Source: Brevundimonas sp. UBA7635 (lineage in GTDB: Bacteria; Pseudomonadota; Alphaproteobacteria; Caulobacterales; Caulobacteraceae). From it: 13,576 nucleotides of DNA. The translations under genes and the position numbers were made by a program. The notes beneath the pieces were generated by a model that was not told the origin of the DNA, ran no database searches, and saw only the letters and a program-made list of their open reading frames with translations. Shown here one piece after another: positions 1 to 7,183 of this stretch; position 1 is the stretch's first letter, and each line of letters begins with the position of its first letter. The stretch covers positions 1 to 13,576 of the forward strand of contig DLIT01000038.1 in the NCBI GenBank assembly GCA_002483865.1. Direction: 5' to 3'.

Positions 1-398
1 TGGTCCCGCGCGCGCTCCAGCATGACCTGGCCCAGGGCCGCCATCAGGCCGGGGTCCTGGCTGGCGGCCTCGAAGAAGGCGTCACGAGGCAACGCGACCA
101 ACTCGCTGTCGCGCAGTGCCACCACCTGGCTGAGGTGGCTCTGACCCGCCAGCATGGCCATCTCGCCCACCGGCTCGCCCGGCCTGACCACCCCGACGAA
201 CTGGGGCTGTCCGGTGCTGTCGCTGCGAAAGACGCCGAGCCGTCCGGATCGCAGTAGATAAAGGCTGTCCGCAGGATCACCGGATGCATAGAGGGGCTCC
301 CCCCGGGTCAGGGCAAACCAGCTGGCCTTGGTGTTGCGCGTGCCTTCAAACACCCGCGACAGGGCGACTTCGAGCGTATCGGGTCCGGGGCCGGTCAT
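1..398 (-). CDS. Cyclic-nucleotide-binding domain protein, 5' part only
   Basis: Reading the minus strand from an ATG at 398 gives 132 open codons running off the window edge. The protein has the beta-roll pattern of a cNMP-binding domain: GEPLYASGDPADSLYLLRSG at about residues 33-52, then VVRPGEPVGEMAMLAG at about 70-85, the phosphate-binding-cassette position, and a final LRDSELVALPRDAFFEA stretch at about 95-111. The domain is N-terminal, and the predicted chain continues with a helix (LGQVMLERARD). This layout suits a regulator of the Crp/Fnr type or a cNMP-binding patatin-like phospholipase; the missing C-terminal part would decide. The PVGEMAMLAG form lacks the Arg-Ser pair of strict cAMP binders, so the ligand is open. 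No clear ribosome binding site precedes the ATG. It is divergent from liuB, 80 bases away. The domain call is firm; the whole-protein function is not. Confidence 0.8.
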   Translation of the reverse strand, partial: MTGPGPDTLEVALSRVFEGTRNTKASWFALTRGEPLYASGDPADSLYLLRSGRLGVFRSDSTGQPQFVGVVRPGEPVGEMAMLAGQSHLSQVVALRDSELVALPRDAFFEAASQDPGLMAALGQVMLERARD

Positions 399-411
399 GA
401 CCAACAAATAG

Positions 412-432
412 TCACGATTGGGCGAGTCGTGA
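412..432. promoter_or_regulatory. Inverted repeat in the divergent promoter region
   Basis: TCACGA, nine bases, TCGTGA: two perfect 6-base arms lying between the divergent cNMP-domain gene (start 398) and liuB (start 479). Position and symmetry suit a dimeric regulator site, for example for control of the leucine-degradation genes. No regulator gene is linked in the window, so the protein is unknown. Confidence 0.35.
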
Positions 433-478
433 AACTTCCCCGCTTCCCCAGGGCGGTAAAGGCCCCTAAAGATTTGGC

Positions 479-2071
479 ATGACCAAGCTTGTTTCCGCGA
501 TTGACCGCAACAGTCCTGCTTTCAGAAAGCTGAATGCGCATAATCGCGCCCTTCGCGACGCGCTCTATGCAAAGGTCGTCGCTGCGGGGCGAGGTGGCAC
601 GGACGCCAGCCGCGAGCGGCACGTGGCGCGGGGCAAGCTGTTGCCGCGCGATCGGGTCGAGCGCCTGCTGGACCCTGGCTCGCCCTTCCTGGAAGTCGGG
701 CAACTGGCCGCCAACGGCATGTATAATGACGAGGCCCCCGGCGCGGGCATGATCTGCGGCGTGGGCCGCGTGTCCGGTCGCGAGGTCATGATCGTCGCCA
801 ACGACCCGACGGTAAAGGGCGGGGCCTACTTCCCCATGACGGTGAAGAAACACCTGCGGGCCCAGGAAATCGCCGAGCAGAACAACCTGCCGTGTGTCTA
901 CCTCGTCGATTCGGGCGGGGCCAACCTGCCGCACCAGGCCGAGGTCTTTCCGGACCGCGACCACTTTGGCCGCATCTTCTTCAACCAGGCGCGGATGAGC
1001 GCACGCTCCATCCCCCAGATCGCCTGTGTCATGGGATCGTGCACCGCCGGGGGAGCCTATGTCCCCGCCATGTCAGACGAGACGGTGATCGTGCGCAACC
1101 AGGGCACCATCTTCCTGGCCGGCCCGCCCTTGGTGAAGGCCGCGACGGGCGAGGTTATCAGCGCCGAGGAACTGGGCGGTGCCGAAACACATGGCCGCAA
1201 GTCCGGCGTGGTCGATCACGTGGCCGAGAACGACGAGCACGCTCTGGAAATCGTCCGCTCCATCGTCGCCAACCTGAATACCCAGAAGCCCCAGCCGCTG
1301 GACGTGCGCGAACCGCGCGCCCCGGCCTATGACCCGCAAGAGCTTTACGGCATCATTCCCGACGACGTGCGCGCTCCCTATGACGTGCGCGAGGTCATCG
1401 CCCGTATCGTGGATGGCTCGGACCTTGACGAGTTCAAGGCCCTGTACGGCACCAGCCTGGTCTGCGGCTTTGCCCGCATCTGGGGCCAGCCGATCGCTAT
1501 CCTGGCCAACAACGGCGTGTTGTTCTCGGAAAGCGCGCAGAAGGGGGCGCACTTCATCGAGCTGGCCTGCAAGCGCAAGATCCCGCTGCTGTTCCTGCAG
1601 AACATCTCGGGCTTCATGGTCGGGGGCAAGTATGAGGCCGAGGGCATTGCCAAGCACGGGGCCAAGCTGGTCACCGCCGTCGCCAGCGCCGAGGTGCCCA
1701 AGTTCACCGTCCTGATCGGCGGCAGCTTTGGGGCGGGCAACTATGGCATGTGCGGCCGCGCCTACAGCCCGCGCTTCCTGTTCACCTGGCCCAACAGCCG
1801 CATCAGTGTGATGGGCGGCGAGCAGGCCGCCAGCGTCCTGGCCACCGTCCACCGCGATGCCGATACCTGGACCGAGGAACAGGCCGAGGCCTTCAAGGCA
1901 CCCGTGCGCCAGAAATACGAGGACGAGGGCAACCCCTACTACGCCACCGCCCGCCTGTGGGATGACGGCATCATCGACCCGGCCCAGACGCGCGACGTTC
2001 TGGGCCTGGCCATCAGCGCCAGCCTGAATGCGCCGATCCCCGAGACGACCTTCGGCGTGTTCAGGATGTAG
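479..2071 (+). CDS. liuB: Methylcrotonyl-CoA carboxylase beta subunit (carboxyltransferase)
   Basis: A 530-residue carboxyltransferase of the usual length for the family. It transfers the carboxyl group from carboxybiotin to 3-methylcrotonyl-CoA, giving 3-methylglutaconyl-CoA in leucine/isovalerate breakdown. Two crotonase-like halves are visible. The N half contains [19 protein letters not shown] (121-139), [20 protein letters not shown] (141-160) and [16 protein letters not shown] (186-201). The C half contains [20 protein letters not shown] (371-390), [20 protein letters not shown] (414-433) and the glycine-rich MGGEQAASV (445-453). The [20 protein letters not shown] signature separates MCC beta from propionyl-CoA carboxylase; geranyl-CoA carboxylase is the remaining alternative. 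The ATG at 479 is preceded by AAAGATTTGGC rather than a standard ribosome binding site. The hydratase and biotin subunit genes follow on the same strand, which supports the MCC assignment. Confidence 0.95.
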   Translation: MTKLVSAIDRNSPAFRKLNAHNRALRDALYAKVVAAGRGGTDASRERHVARGKLLPRDRVERLLDPGSPFLEVGQLAANGMYNDEAPGAGMICGVGRVSGREVMIVANDPTVKGGAYFPMTVKKHLRAQEIAEQNNLPCVYLVDSGGANLPHQAEVFPDRDHFGRIFFNQARMSARSIPQIACVMGSCTAGGAYVPAMSDETVIVRNQGTIFLAGPPLVKAATGEVISAEELGGAETHGRKSGVVDHVAENDEHALEIVRSIVANLNTQKPQPLDVREPRAPAYDPQELYGIIPDDVRAPYDVREVIARIVDGSDLDEFKALYGTSLVCGFARIWGQPIAILANNGVLFSESAQKGAHFIELACKRKIPLLFLQNISGFMVGGKYEAEGIAKHGAKLVTAVASAEVPKFTVLIGGSFGAGNYGMCGRAYSPRFLFTWPNSRISVMGGEQAASVLATVHRDADTWTEEQAEAFKAPVRQKYEDEGNPYYATARLWDDGIIDPAQTRDVLGLAISASLNAPIPETTFGVFRM

Positions 2072-2281
2072 GCCACAGCACCCAGGGCGACGACAACCGA
2101 CGGCTTGAGGCCGGATTTAAAGGTCGTGCGTTCAAGTAACGCAGCCTTGCTGCAATCTCGATGTGATGCAGAACGAGATAGATAGGCGGGCGGTTAGGAT
2201 GAGGCTATCTCTCCATATCCAACTGGCCCCGCCAGCCGCCTTCCTCTCCCGAGAGGCGAAGGCACAGATGAAAGACTTGGC
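2072..2281 (+). promoter_or_regulatory. Structured 210-base gap before the hydratase gene
   Basis: No gene is seen here. The gap holds several inverted repeats: GCGTT/AACGC (2128-2142), GCAGC/GCTGC (2141-2153, sharing two bases with the first), GAGATAG/CTATCTC (2175-2181 and 2205-2211), and GCCTTC/GAAGGC with inner CTCTC/GAGAG (2238-2263). The last one ends only 18 bases before the liuC ATG. The first two cannot form at once. The gap could carry a terminator for liuB, a separate promoter or a structured mRNA leader; no T-run follows any stem and no convincing -35/-10 pair was found. Confidence 0.35.
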
Positions 2282-3184
2282 ATGACCGATCAGATCCCGA
2301 ACGAAGACGACCTGAACGCTTTGGACGTCACCGACGCCGAGGCGGCCGAGATCAACGCCATCGCCCAGCCCTTCGTGGCGGATGCGGCCCCGGATGCGGA
2401 CAATGACCTGGTCCAGATCGACGCCCTGCCGTCGGGCGTGGTCTTTGTCACCATCAACCGCCTGCAAAAGAAGAACGCCTTTGACGCCGCCACTATCGCG
2501 GCCCTCTATGAGGCCTTCGAGACCCTGCACGGCGCGGACAAGGTGCGGGTGGTCTTCATCCGTGGTGCGGGCGGCACCTTCTGCGCTGGCGCTGACCTGA
2601 ACTGGATGCGCGAGGCGGCCGACTGGTCTGAAGGCGACAACCGCGATGACGCCATGGGCCTGGCGAAGATGCTCAAGGCCCTGCACGATGTCCCGGCCCT
2701 GACGGTGGCCCTGGTCGAGGGGGCCGCCATGGGCGGCGGGGCTGGCATTGTCGCCGCCTGCGACATGGCCGTGGCGGTCGAGGGCGCGCGCTTTGCCTTC
2801 AGCGAGGTCAAGCTGGGCCTGATCCCCGCGACCATCGCCCCCTATGTCGTCGAAGCCCTGGGGGCTCGCCGCGCCCGCCAGCTGTTCATGACGGCCAATA
2901 TCTTTGATGCCGACTATGCCGCCCACGCGGGCCTGATCGACCTGGTCCTGCCCGAGGGCTCGGTCGATGACTTCATCGAGATGATGGTCGACAGCCTGAG
3001 CACCTGCGCCCCCGGTGCCATGGGCGATGCCAAGCGTCTGGTCCACGACGTGGCCGGTCAGGAAATCAACAATCGCTTGATGGAAGAGACGGCCCGGCGC
3101 ATCGCCCGTGCCCGCGTTTCCGAAGAAGGCCAGGAAGGCGTGCGTGCCTTCCTCGACAAACGCCCGCCGGTCTGGGCGCAGTAA
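2282..3184 (+). CDS. liuC: Methylglutaconyl-CoA hydratase-like crotonase
   Basis: A 300-residue member of the enoyl-CoA hydratase/isomerase family, most likely hydrating 3-methylglutaconyl-CoA to HMG-CoA between the two carboxylase genes. The first oxyanion-hole segment is GGTFCAGADLNWMREAADW (97-115); the CAGADLNWM form is typical of bacterial LiuC-type enzymes. The second is EGAAMGGGAGIVAACD (146-161). FAFSEVKLGLIPATIAPYVV (171-190) carries Glu175, matching the second catalytic Glu of rat enoyl-CoA hydratase (Glu164). The residue matching Glu144 is Gly155, which I recall as common in LiuC-type proteins. Residues 1-59 are odd: 13 Asp/Glu and no Lys/Arg. A GTG at codon 32 would give a more usual length, but it has no ribosome binding site and the upstream codons look coding, so I keep the ATG. 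Exact substrate is inferred from context. Confidence 0.9.
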   Translation: MTDQIPNEDDLNALDVTDAEAAEINAIAQPFVADAAPDADNDLVQIDALPSGVVFVTINRLQKKNAFDAATIAALYEAFETLHGADKVRVVFIRGAGGTFCAGADLNWMREAADWSEGDNRDDAMGLAKMLKALHDVPALTVALVEGAAMGGGAGIVAACDMAVAVEGARFAFSEVKLGLIPATIAPYVVEALGARRARQLFMTANIFDADYAAHAGLIDLVLPEGSVDDFIEMMVDSLSTCAPGAMGDAKRLVHDVAGQEINNRLMEETARRIARARVSEEGQEGVRAFLDKRPPVWAQ

Positions 3185-3193
3185 GGACTGCTG

Positions 3194-5182
3194 ATGTTCA
3201 AATCTGTCCTGGTCGCCAATCGCGGCGAGATCGCCTGTCGTGTCTTCCGCACCGCCCGCCGCATGGGCCTGCGCACCATTGCCGTCTATTCCGAGGCGGA
3301 CGCCAATGCCCTCCACGTGCGTGAGGCGGACGAGGCGGTCCTGATCGGCCCGGCGGCGGCGCGCGAGTCCTATCTGGATGCGGAAAAGGTGCTGGCCGCG
3401 GCCCGGGCGACCGGGGCAGAAGCCATCCACCCCGGCTATGGCTTCCTGTCCGAGAACGCCGACTTTGCCGAGGCGGTCGAGGCGGCGGGCATGGTCTGGA
3501 TCGGCCCCAAGCCCCAGTCCATCCGCGCCATGGGGCTGAAGGACGCGGCCAAGAAGCTGATGATTGAGGCAGGCGTGCCCGTGACGCCGGGCTATCAGGG
3601 CGAGGACCAGTCGGTCGGGACCCTGACGGCAGAGGCCAACCGCATCGGCTTCCCCGTCCTGATCAAGGCCGTGGCGGGCGGGGGCGGCAAGGGCATGAAG
3701 AAGGTCGATCGGGCCGAGGACTTTGCCGAGGGCCTGGCCAGCGCCCAGCGCGAGGGCCAGTCCTCGTTCGGTGATCCCCGCGTCCTGATCGAAAGCTACA
3801 TCACCCGCCCACGCCACATCGAAGTGCAGGTGTTCGGCGACGGCAATGGCAACGTCGTCCACCTTTATGAACGTGACTGCTCGCTGCAGCGCCGCCATCA
3901 GAAGGTGATCGAGGAGGCCCCGGCCCCCGGCATGGATGCTGCCACACGCAAGGCGGTGACCGATGCCGCAGTGCGCGCCGCCCGTGCCGTGGACTACCGC
4001 GGGGCTGGCACCATCGAATTCATCGCCGATGCTTCGGACGGCCTGAAACCTGACCGCATCTGGTTCATGGAAATGAACACCCGGCTCCAGGTCGAGCACC
4101 CGGTGACTGAAAGCATCACCGGGGTCGATCTGGTCGAATGGCAGCTGCGCGTCGCGGCCGGCGAGCCGATCCCGCTGAAGCAGGAAGACATCCCCATGCG
4201 GGGCTGGGCCATGGAGGCGCGTCTCTATGCCGAAGACCCGGCCAATGGCTTCCTGCCGTCGATCGGGCGTCTGGACCACTTTGTCCTGCCCGATGACATC
4301 CGCGTCGATACCGGCGTGGAGCAGGGCGGCGAGGTCAGCCAGTTCTATGACCCGATGATCGCCAAGCTGATCGTCCACGCCGACACGCGCGAAGCCGCCG
4401 CCGCCCGCCTGGCCAATGCCGCGCGCGAGGTCGAGGTCTGGCCCGTGCGAACCAATGCCGCCTTCCTGGCGCGCTGCCTGGATCACCAGCGCTTTGTCGA
4501 AGGTGACGTGGACACGGCCTTCATCGCCGCCGAAGAGGCCACCCTTCTAGCCAGCCAGGTCAGCCCGCGCGCCATCGCCGGGGCCGCAGGCCTGATCGGT
4601 CTGGAAGCCGACGCCGCCGCCTTTGATGCCGAGGATCGCCATCTGGCCCCCTGGCGTGCTGGCCTGTTCGGGTTCCGCATGAATGGAGCTGCCGAGGCCC
4701 GCACGGCCCTACATCATGGTGACACCGCCTATGCGGTCACCCTTACCGGCGAGCCCGGCTGGCACGGTCGCCAGTCCAGCTTTGACGTGGGCGTCGGCGA
4801 GCAGTCGGCGCGGGTCTATGGCGAGACCGACCTGGTCGTCGTCGACGGCGATGTGGTCAGCGCCTTTGCCCCCGATGCTGAGCGCATCGTGGTCTTTGAC
4901 GACGGCGAGGCTCTGGAGTTCCGGCGTCGCAAGGCCAGTGCCGGGGCAGGCGGCTCTGCCTCTGACGGCGGCCTTCGCGCGCCCATGCCCGGGAAGATCG
5001 TTGCCGCGCCTGCCAAGGCTGGCGATGTCGTCATCAAGGGCCAGCCCATCGTGGTGCTGGAAGCCATGAAGATGGAACACGCCCTGACCGCGCCCTTCGA
5101 CGGCGTGGTGGCCGAGTTCAACGTCGTCGTCGGCGATCAGGTCGGTGAGGGCACGGTCCTGGCCCGGATCGAGGCGGCCTAG
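3194..5182 (+). CDS. liuD: Methylcrotonyl-CoA carboxylase alpha subunit (biotin carboxylase/carrier)
   Basis: A 662-residue biotin-containing subunit that uses ATP and bicarbonate to carboxylate its own biotin for the LiuB partner. Domains in order: N-terminal biotin carboxylase domain starting KSVLVANRGEIACRVFRTAR (3-22); ATP-grasp region with the glycine-rich loop KAVAGGGGKGMKK (158-170), the HIEVQVFGDG segment (208-217) and FMEMNTRLQVEHPVTE (291-306); biotin carboxylase C-terminal domain with SQFYDPMIAKLIVHADTR (382-399); a less conserved linking region (about 455-590); and a C-terminal biotin carrier domain with EAMKMEHALTAPFDG (623-637), Lys626 being the biotin site. The start follows liuC by nine bases, with AAGGA as ribosome binding site, so the two genes are surely co-transcribed. 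A stem-loop follows the stop codon. Length and neighbours fit MCC alpha rather than acetyl- or propionyl-CoA carboxylase. Confidence 0.95.
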   Translation: MFKSVLVANRGEIACRVFRTARRMGLRTIAVYSEADANALHVREADEAVLIGPAAARESYLDAEKVLAAARATGAEAIHPGYGFLSENADFAEAVEAAGMVWIGPKPQSIRAMGLKDAAKKLMIEAGVPVTPGYQGEDQSVGTLTAEANRIGFPVLIKAVAGGGGKGMKKVDRAEDFAEGLASAQREGQSSFGDPRVLIESYITRPRHIEVQVFGDGNGNVVHLYERDCSLQRRHQKVIEEAPAPGMDAATRKAVTDAAVRAARAVDYRGAGTIEFIADASDGLKPDRIWFMEMNTRLQVEHPVTESITGVDLVEWQLRVAAGEPIPLKQEDIPMRGWAMEARLYAEDPANGFLPSIGRLDHFVLPDDIRVDTGVEQGGEVSQFYDPMIAKLIVHADTREAAAARLANAAREVEVWPVRTNAAFLARCLDHQRFVEGDVDTAFIAAEEATLLASQVSPRAIAGAAGLIGLEADAAAFDAEDRHLAPWRAGLFGFRMNGAAEARTALHHGDTAYAVTLTGEPGWHGRQSSFDVGVGEQSARVYGETDLVVVDGDVVSAFAPDAERIVVFDDGEALEFRRRKASAGAGGSASDGGLRAPMPGKIVAAPAKAGDVVIKGQPIVVLEAMKMEHALTAPFDGVVAEFNVVVGDQVGEGTVLARIEAA

Positions 5183-5184
5183 TC

Positions 5185-5207
5185 CCTTCTCCCCTCGCGG
5201 GAGAAGG
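5185..5207. repeat. Stem-loop after liuD, possible dispersed repeat or terminator
   Basis: CCTTCTCCC, loop CTCGC, GGGAGAAGG: a perfect 9-base-pair stem starting two bases after the liuD stop codon. There is no T-run, so an intrinsic terminator is doubtful. The sequence resembles short palindromic intergenic repeats common in Caulobacter-like genomes (recalled, not checked). Confidence 0.6.
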
Positions 5208-5256
5208 CCATTGGCACCCCTAGCCAACCCCGCCCCCACGGCCTAAATCCGCTGCC

Positions 5257-5655
5257 ATGTCCCTTCATATGATCAAGCTCTGCGTCGGCGTATCGGACGT
5301 GGAGACCCTGGAACGCCATGCCGGTGACAAGGACTGGCGTATCGTCCACACCCGCATGACGCCCAAGCGGGCGGCCGAGCTGGAGGAAGGTGGCTCGCTC
5401 TACTGGGTGATGAAGGGCACGGTGACCTGTCGCCAGCGTATTCTGGACATCACGACCGTGGGCGAGGGCAAGGAAAGCCGCTGCGAGATCAGGCTGAACC
5501 GCGAGGTCATCCGCACGGCTCCGCTGGGCCGCCGACCCTTCCAGGGCTGGCGCTACATCGACGGGAAGGATGTGCCCGCAGACCTGACCATTCTTGAAAA
5601 CACGGACCTGCCTCCCGAGCTGGCTGAAGCCCTGCGCGAACTGGGCGCGTGGTAG
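5257..5655 (+). CDS. DUF1489 family protein
   Basis: A 132-residue cytosolic protein that I recognise as DUF1489, a small family found mainly in alphaproteobacteria and without an established function. The family-typical start MSLHMIKLCVGVSDVETLER (1-20) is followed by the RMTPKRAAELEEGGSLYWVM segment (28-47), the KGTVTCRQRILDI stretch (48-60) and PLGRRPFQGWRYIDGKDVP (89-107). No signal peptide or membrane segment is seen, and there are two cysteines (9, 53). The ATG at 5257 gives the family N-terminus; a second ATG lies four codons further in, and neither has a strong ribosome binding site. It is 74 bases after liuD, behind the stem-loop, so it is probably a separate unit. Family call is firm; role unknown. 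Confidence 0.85.
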   Translation: MSLHMIKLCVGVSDVETLERHAGDKDWRIVHTRMTPKRAAELEEGGSLYWVMKGTVTCRQRILDITTVGEGKESRCEIRLNREVIRTAPLGRRPFQGWRYIDGKDVPADLTILENTDLPPELAEALRELGAW

Positions 5656-5669
5656 GGCGCACGGCTATA

Positions 5670-5690
5670 CCAAAGGTCAGTTGACCTTGG
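5670..5690. promoter_or_regulatory. Palindrome between DUF1489 and MATE genes
   Basis: CCAA, one extra A, GGTCA, GT, TGACC, TTGG: nine matching bases on each side of a two-base centre, with one bulged A. A two-base loop is too tight for a good RNA hairpin, so a DNA operator upstream of the MATE gene is more likely than a terminator. There is no T-run. Confidence 0.4.
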
Positions 5691-5718
5691 GACTGGTTCG
5701 TGGCTCTTGCGGCGGCCC

Positions 5719-7068
5719 ATGATCAAGTCCCTGTCACATCCCCGGAACCGTTCGACCCTGACCGAGCTGATGAAGCTGGCCTGGCCGGTTGTCCTGGCGC
5801 GCGTGGGTATCATGACCATGGGGCTGACCGACGCTATCGTCGTCGGTCATTATGCCAGTCGCGAACTGGCCTTTCACTCCCTGGCCTGGGCACCGTCCTC
5901 GGTCATTCTGACGACGGCGGTGGGGCTGATGATGGGCGTTCAGGTCATGACCGCCCGTCTGCTGGGTGAAGGCCGCCGGGACGAGGTCGGTGCGGTCCTG
6001 CGTCGGGGCATGGTCTATGCCCTGCAGATCGGGGTCGTCTCCATGCTGGCCCTGGTCTTCCTGGGCCCATTGGCGCTCAGGAACATGGGGCTGGAAGACG
6101 GACTGGGAGAGGGTGCATCGCCCGTCCTGATCGTCTTTGCCGTCTCCATGCCCTTCTATCTGGTTTCGGTTGCGGCCCAGTTCTTCCTGGAGGGCCTGCA
6201 TCGGCCAAAGGCCGGGATGGTCGCCATGTGGGTAGCCAACGCCATCAACATCGCGCTGAATGTGATTCTGGTGCCTGATATGCTGGGACTTGGCATCGAC
6301 GGAGCTATTGCCTCGGCGTGGTCCACCTTTGGCGCGCGCGCCGCCTTGGCCATCTTCCTGATCATCTTCATCCTGCGTCTGCCGGAAGCGAAGACCTGGG
6401 GCGTGTTCAGAAAGCCGAAGCGAGACAGGTGGACCGAGCGTGATCAGATCAAGGTAGGCCTGGGGGCAGGCAGCTCGAACTTCATCGAGGTCGGGGCTTT
6501 TGCCGCCATGACTATTTTCGCCGGCCAGCTGGGCGCGGCAGAGACGGCCAGTTGGGCCGTCGTCATCAATATCTCGGCCATCGTCTTCATGGTGCCTATG
6601 GGCCTGGGATCCGCGACTGCGGTTTTGGTCGGGCGGGCCTATGGGGCGCGAGACCGGGGCGAGGTAATGCGTAGTGGCCTGATCGGCGTAGGCGTGGTGA
6701 CGGTCCTGGCCTTCATCATCGCCGTAGCCCTGTGGTTGACCGCACCCCTGGTCGTCAGCGCCTATACGACCGATGCGGCCATCCTGGCCCTTGCGGCACC
6801 CGCCCTGGTGCTGGCGACCCTGTTCTTCGTGGCCGACGCCCAGCAGGTTGTGGCGGCCCAGGCCAACCGCGCGGCTGGTGACGTTGTCTGGCCGACCCTG
6901 ATGCACCTGCTGTCCTATGGCATCATCATGATCCCGCTGGGCTGGTTCCTGGCCCACCGGCTGGGCGTGGACGGTCTGGTGTGGTCGGTCATCATCGCCA
7001 GCCTGATTTCAGGGGTCCTGCTGACCGGGCGTTTCATCCGCATTGCCCGTCGCCTGCCAGCCCACTGA
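5719..7068 (+). CDS. MATE family multidrug efflux transporter (NorM-like)
   Basis: A 449-residue inner-membrane protein with about twelve hydrophobic segments in two similar halves, the usual MATE length. MATE pumps export cationic drugs or metabolites in exchange for H+ or Na+. The start of the first membrane segment, LAWPVVLARVGIMTMGLTDA (20-39), and GLTDAIVVGHY (35-45), with Asp38 at the site of the conserved TM1 acid, are NorM-like. VGLMMGVQVMTARLLGEGRR (68-87) is the typical loop after TM2, and GLGSATAVLVGRAYGARDRG is its counterpart in the second half. An in-frame TTG at 5707 would add four residues; the ATG at 5719 is preferred as the commoner start codon, but neither has a strong ribosome binding site. 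The transported substrate cannot be told. A palindrome lies 28 bases upstream of the start. Confidence 0.92.
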   Translation: MIKSLSHPRNRSTLTELMKLAWPVVLARVGIMTMGLTDAIVVGHYASRELAFHSLAWAPSSVILTTAVGLMMGVQVMTARLLGEGRRDEVGAVLRRGMVYALQIGVVSMLALVFLGPLALRNMGLEDGLGEGASPVLIVFAVSMPFYLVSVAAQFFLEGLHRPKAGMVAMWVANAINIALNVILVPDMLGLGIDGAIASAWSTFGARAALAIFLIIFILRLPEAKTWGVFRKPKRDRWTERDQIKVGLGAGSSNFIEVGAFAAMTIFAGQLGAAETASWAVVINISAIVFMVPMGLGSATAVLVGRAYGARDRGEVMRSGLIGVGVVTVLAFIIAVALWLTAPLVVSAYTTDAAILALAAPALVLATLFFVADAQQVVAAQANRAAGDVVWPTLMHLLSYGIIMIPLGWFLAHRLGVDGLVWSVIIASLISGVLLTGRFIRIARRLPAH

Positions 7069-7083
7069 CGCAAAGGGCAGGGC

Positions 7084-7105
7084 AGGGGGCGGTTTGCGGC
7101 CCCTT
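7084..7105. other. Stem-loop between MATE gene and metG
   Basis: AGGGGGC, loop GGTTTGCG, GCCCCTT: a 7-base-pair GC-rich stem (one G-T pair) starting 16 bases after the MATE stop codon. No T-run follows. It could slow or end transcription from the MATE gene, or be chance in GC-rich DNA. Confidence 0.35.
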
Positions 7106-7119
7106 GGACATTCCATCAG

Positions 7120-7148
7120 GTGACGCAGAGCCGGGAGCGGACTATATC
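7120..7148 (+). promoter_or_regulatory. Candidate metG promoter
   Basis: GTGACG (7120-7125), 17 bases, TATATC (7143-7148), lying 35 bases before the metG ATG. Each box matches four of six bases of the sigma-70 consensus, and the spacing is ideal. It was picked by eye. Confidence 0.35.
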
Positions 7149-7183
7149 CGACCCCTTCTCCTGTTTAGTTTCTCTGGACGATC

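Noticed and set aside
44..289. 81-codon minus-strand frame in the first 300 bases
   Set aside because: Trp/Arg/Ser-rich, in a different frame from the cNMP-binding domain, which reads through the whole stretch.
1073..1852. 259-codon open frame opposite liuB
   Set aside because: Same antisense artefact; the plus strand encodes an unmistakable carboxyltransferase.
2132..4486. 784-codon open frame on the minus strand across liuC and liuD
   Set aside because: It lies opposite two clear genes and a gap. The translation is rich in Gly, His, Asp, Gln and Arg with no recognisable domain, as expected for the antisense of G/C-rich codons.
5734..6957. 407-codon open frame opposite the MATE gene
   Set aside because: His/Gln/Gly/Asp-rich, low-complexity antisense of a membrane-protein gene; no motif and no start signals.
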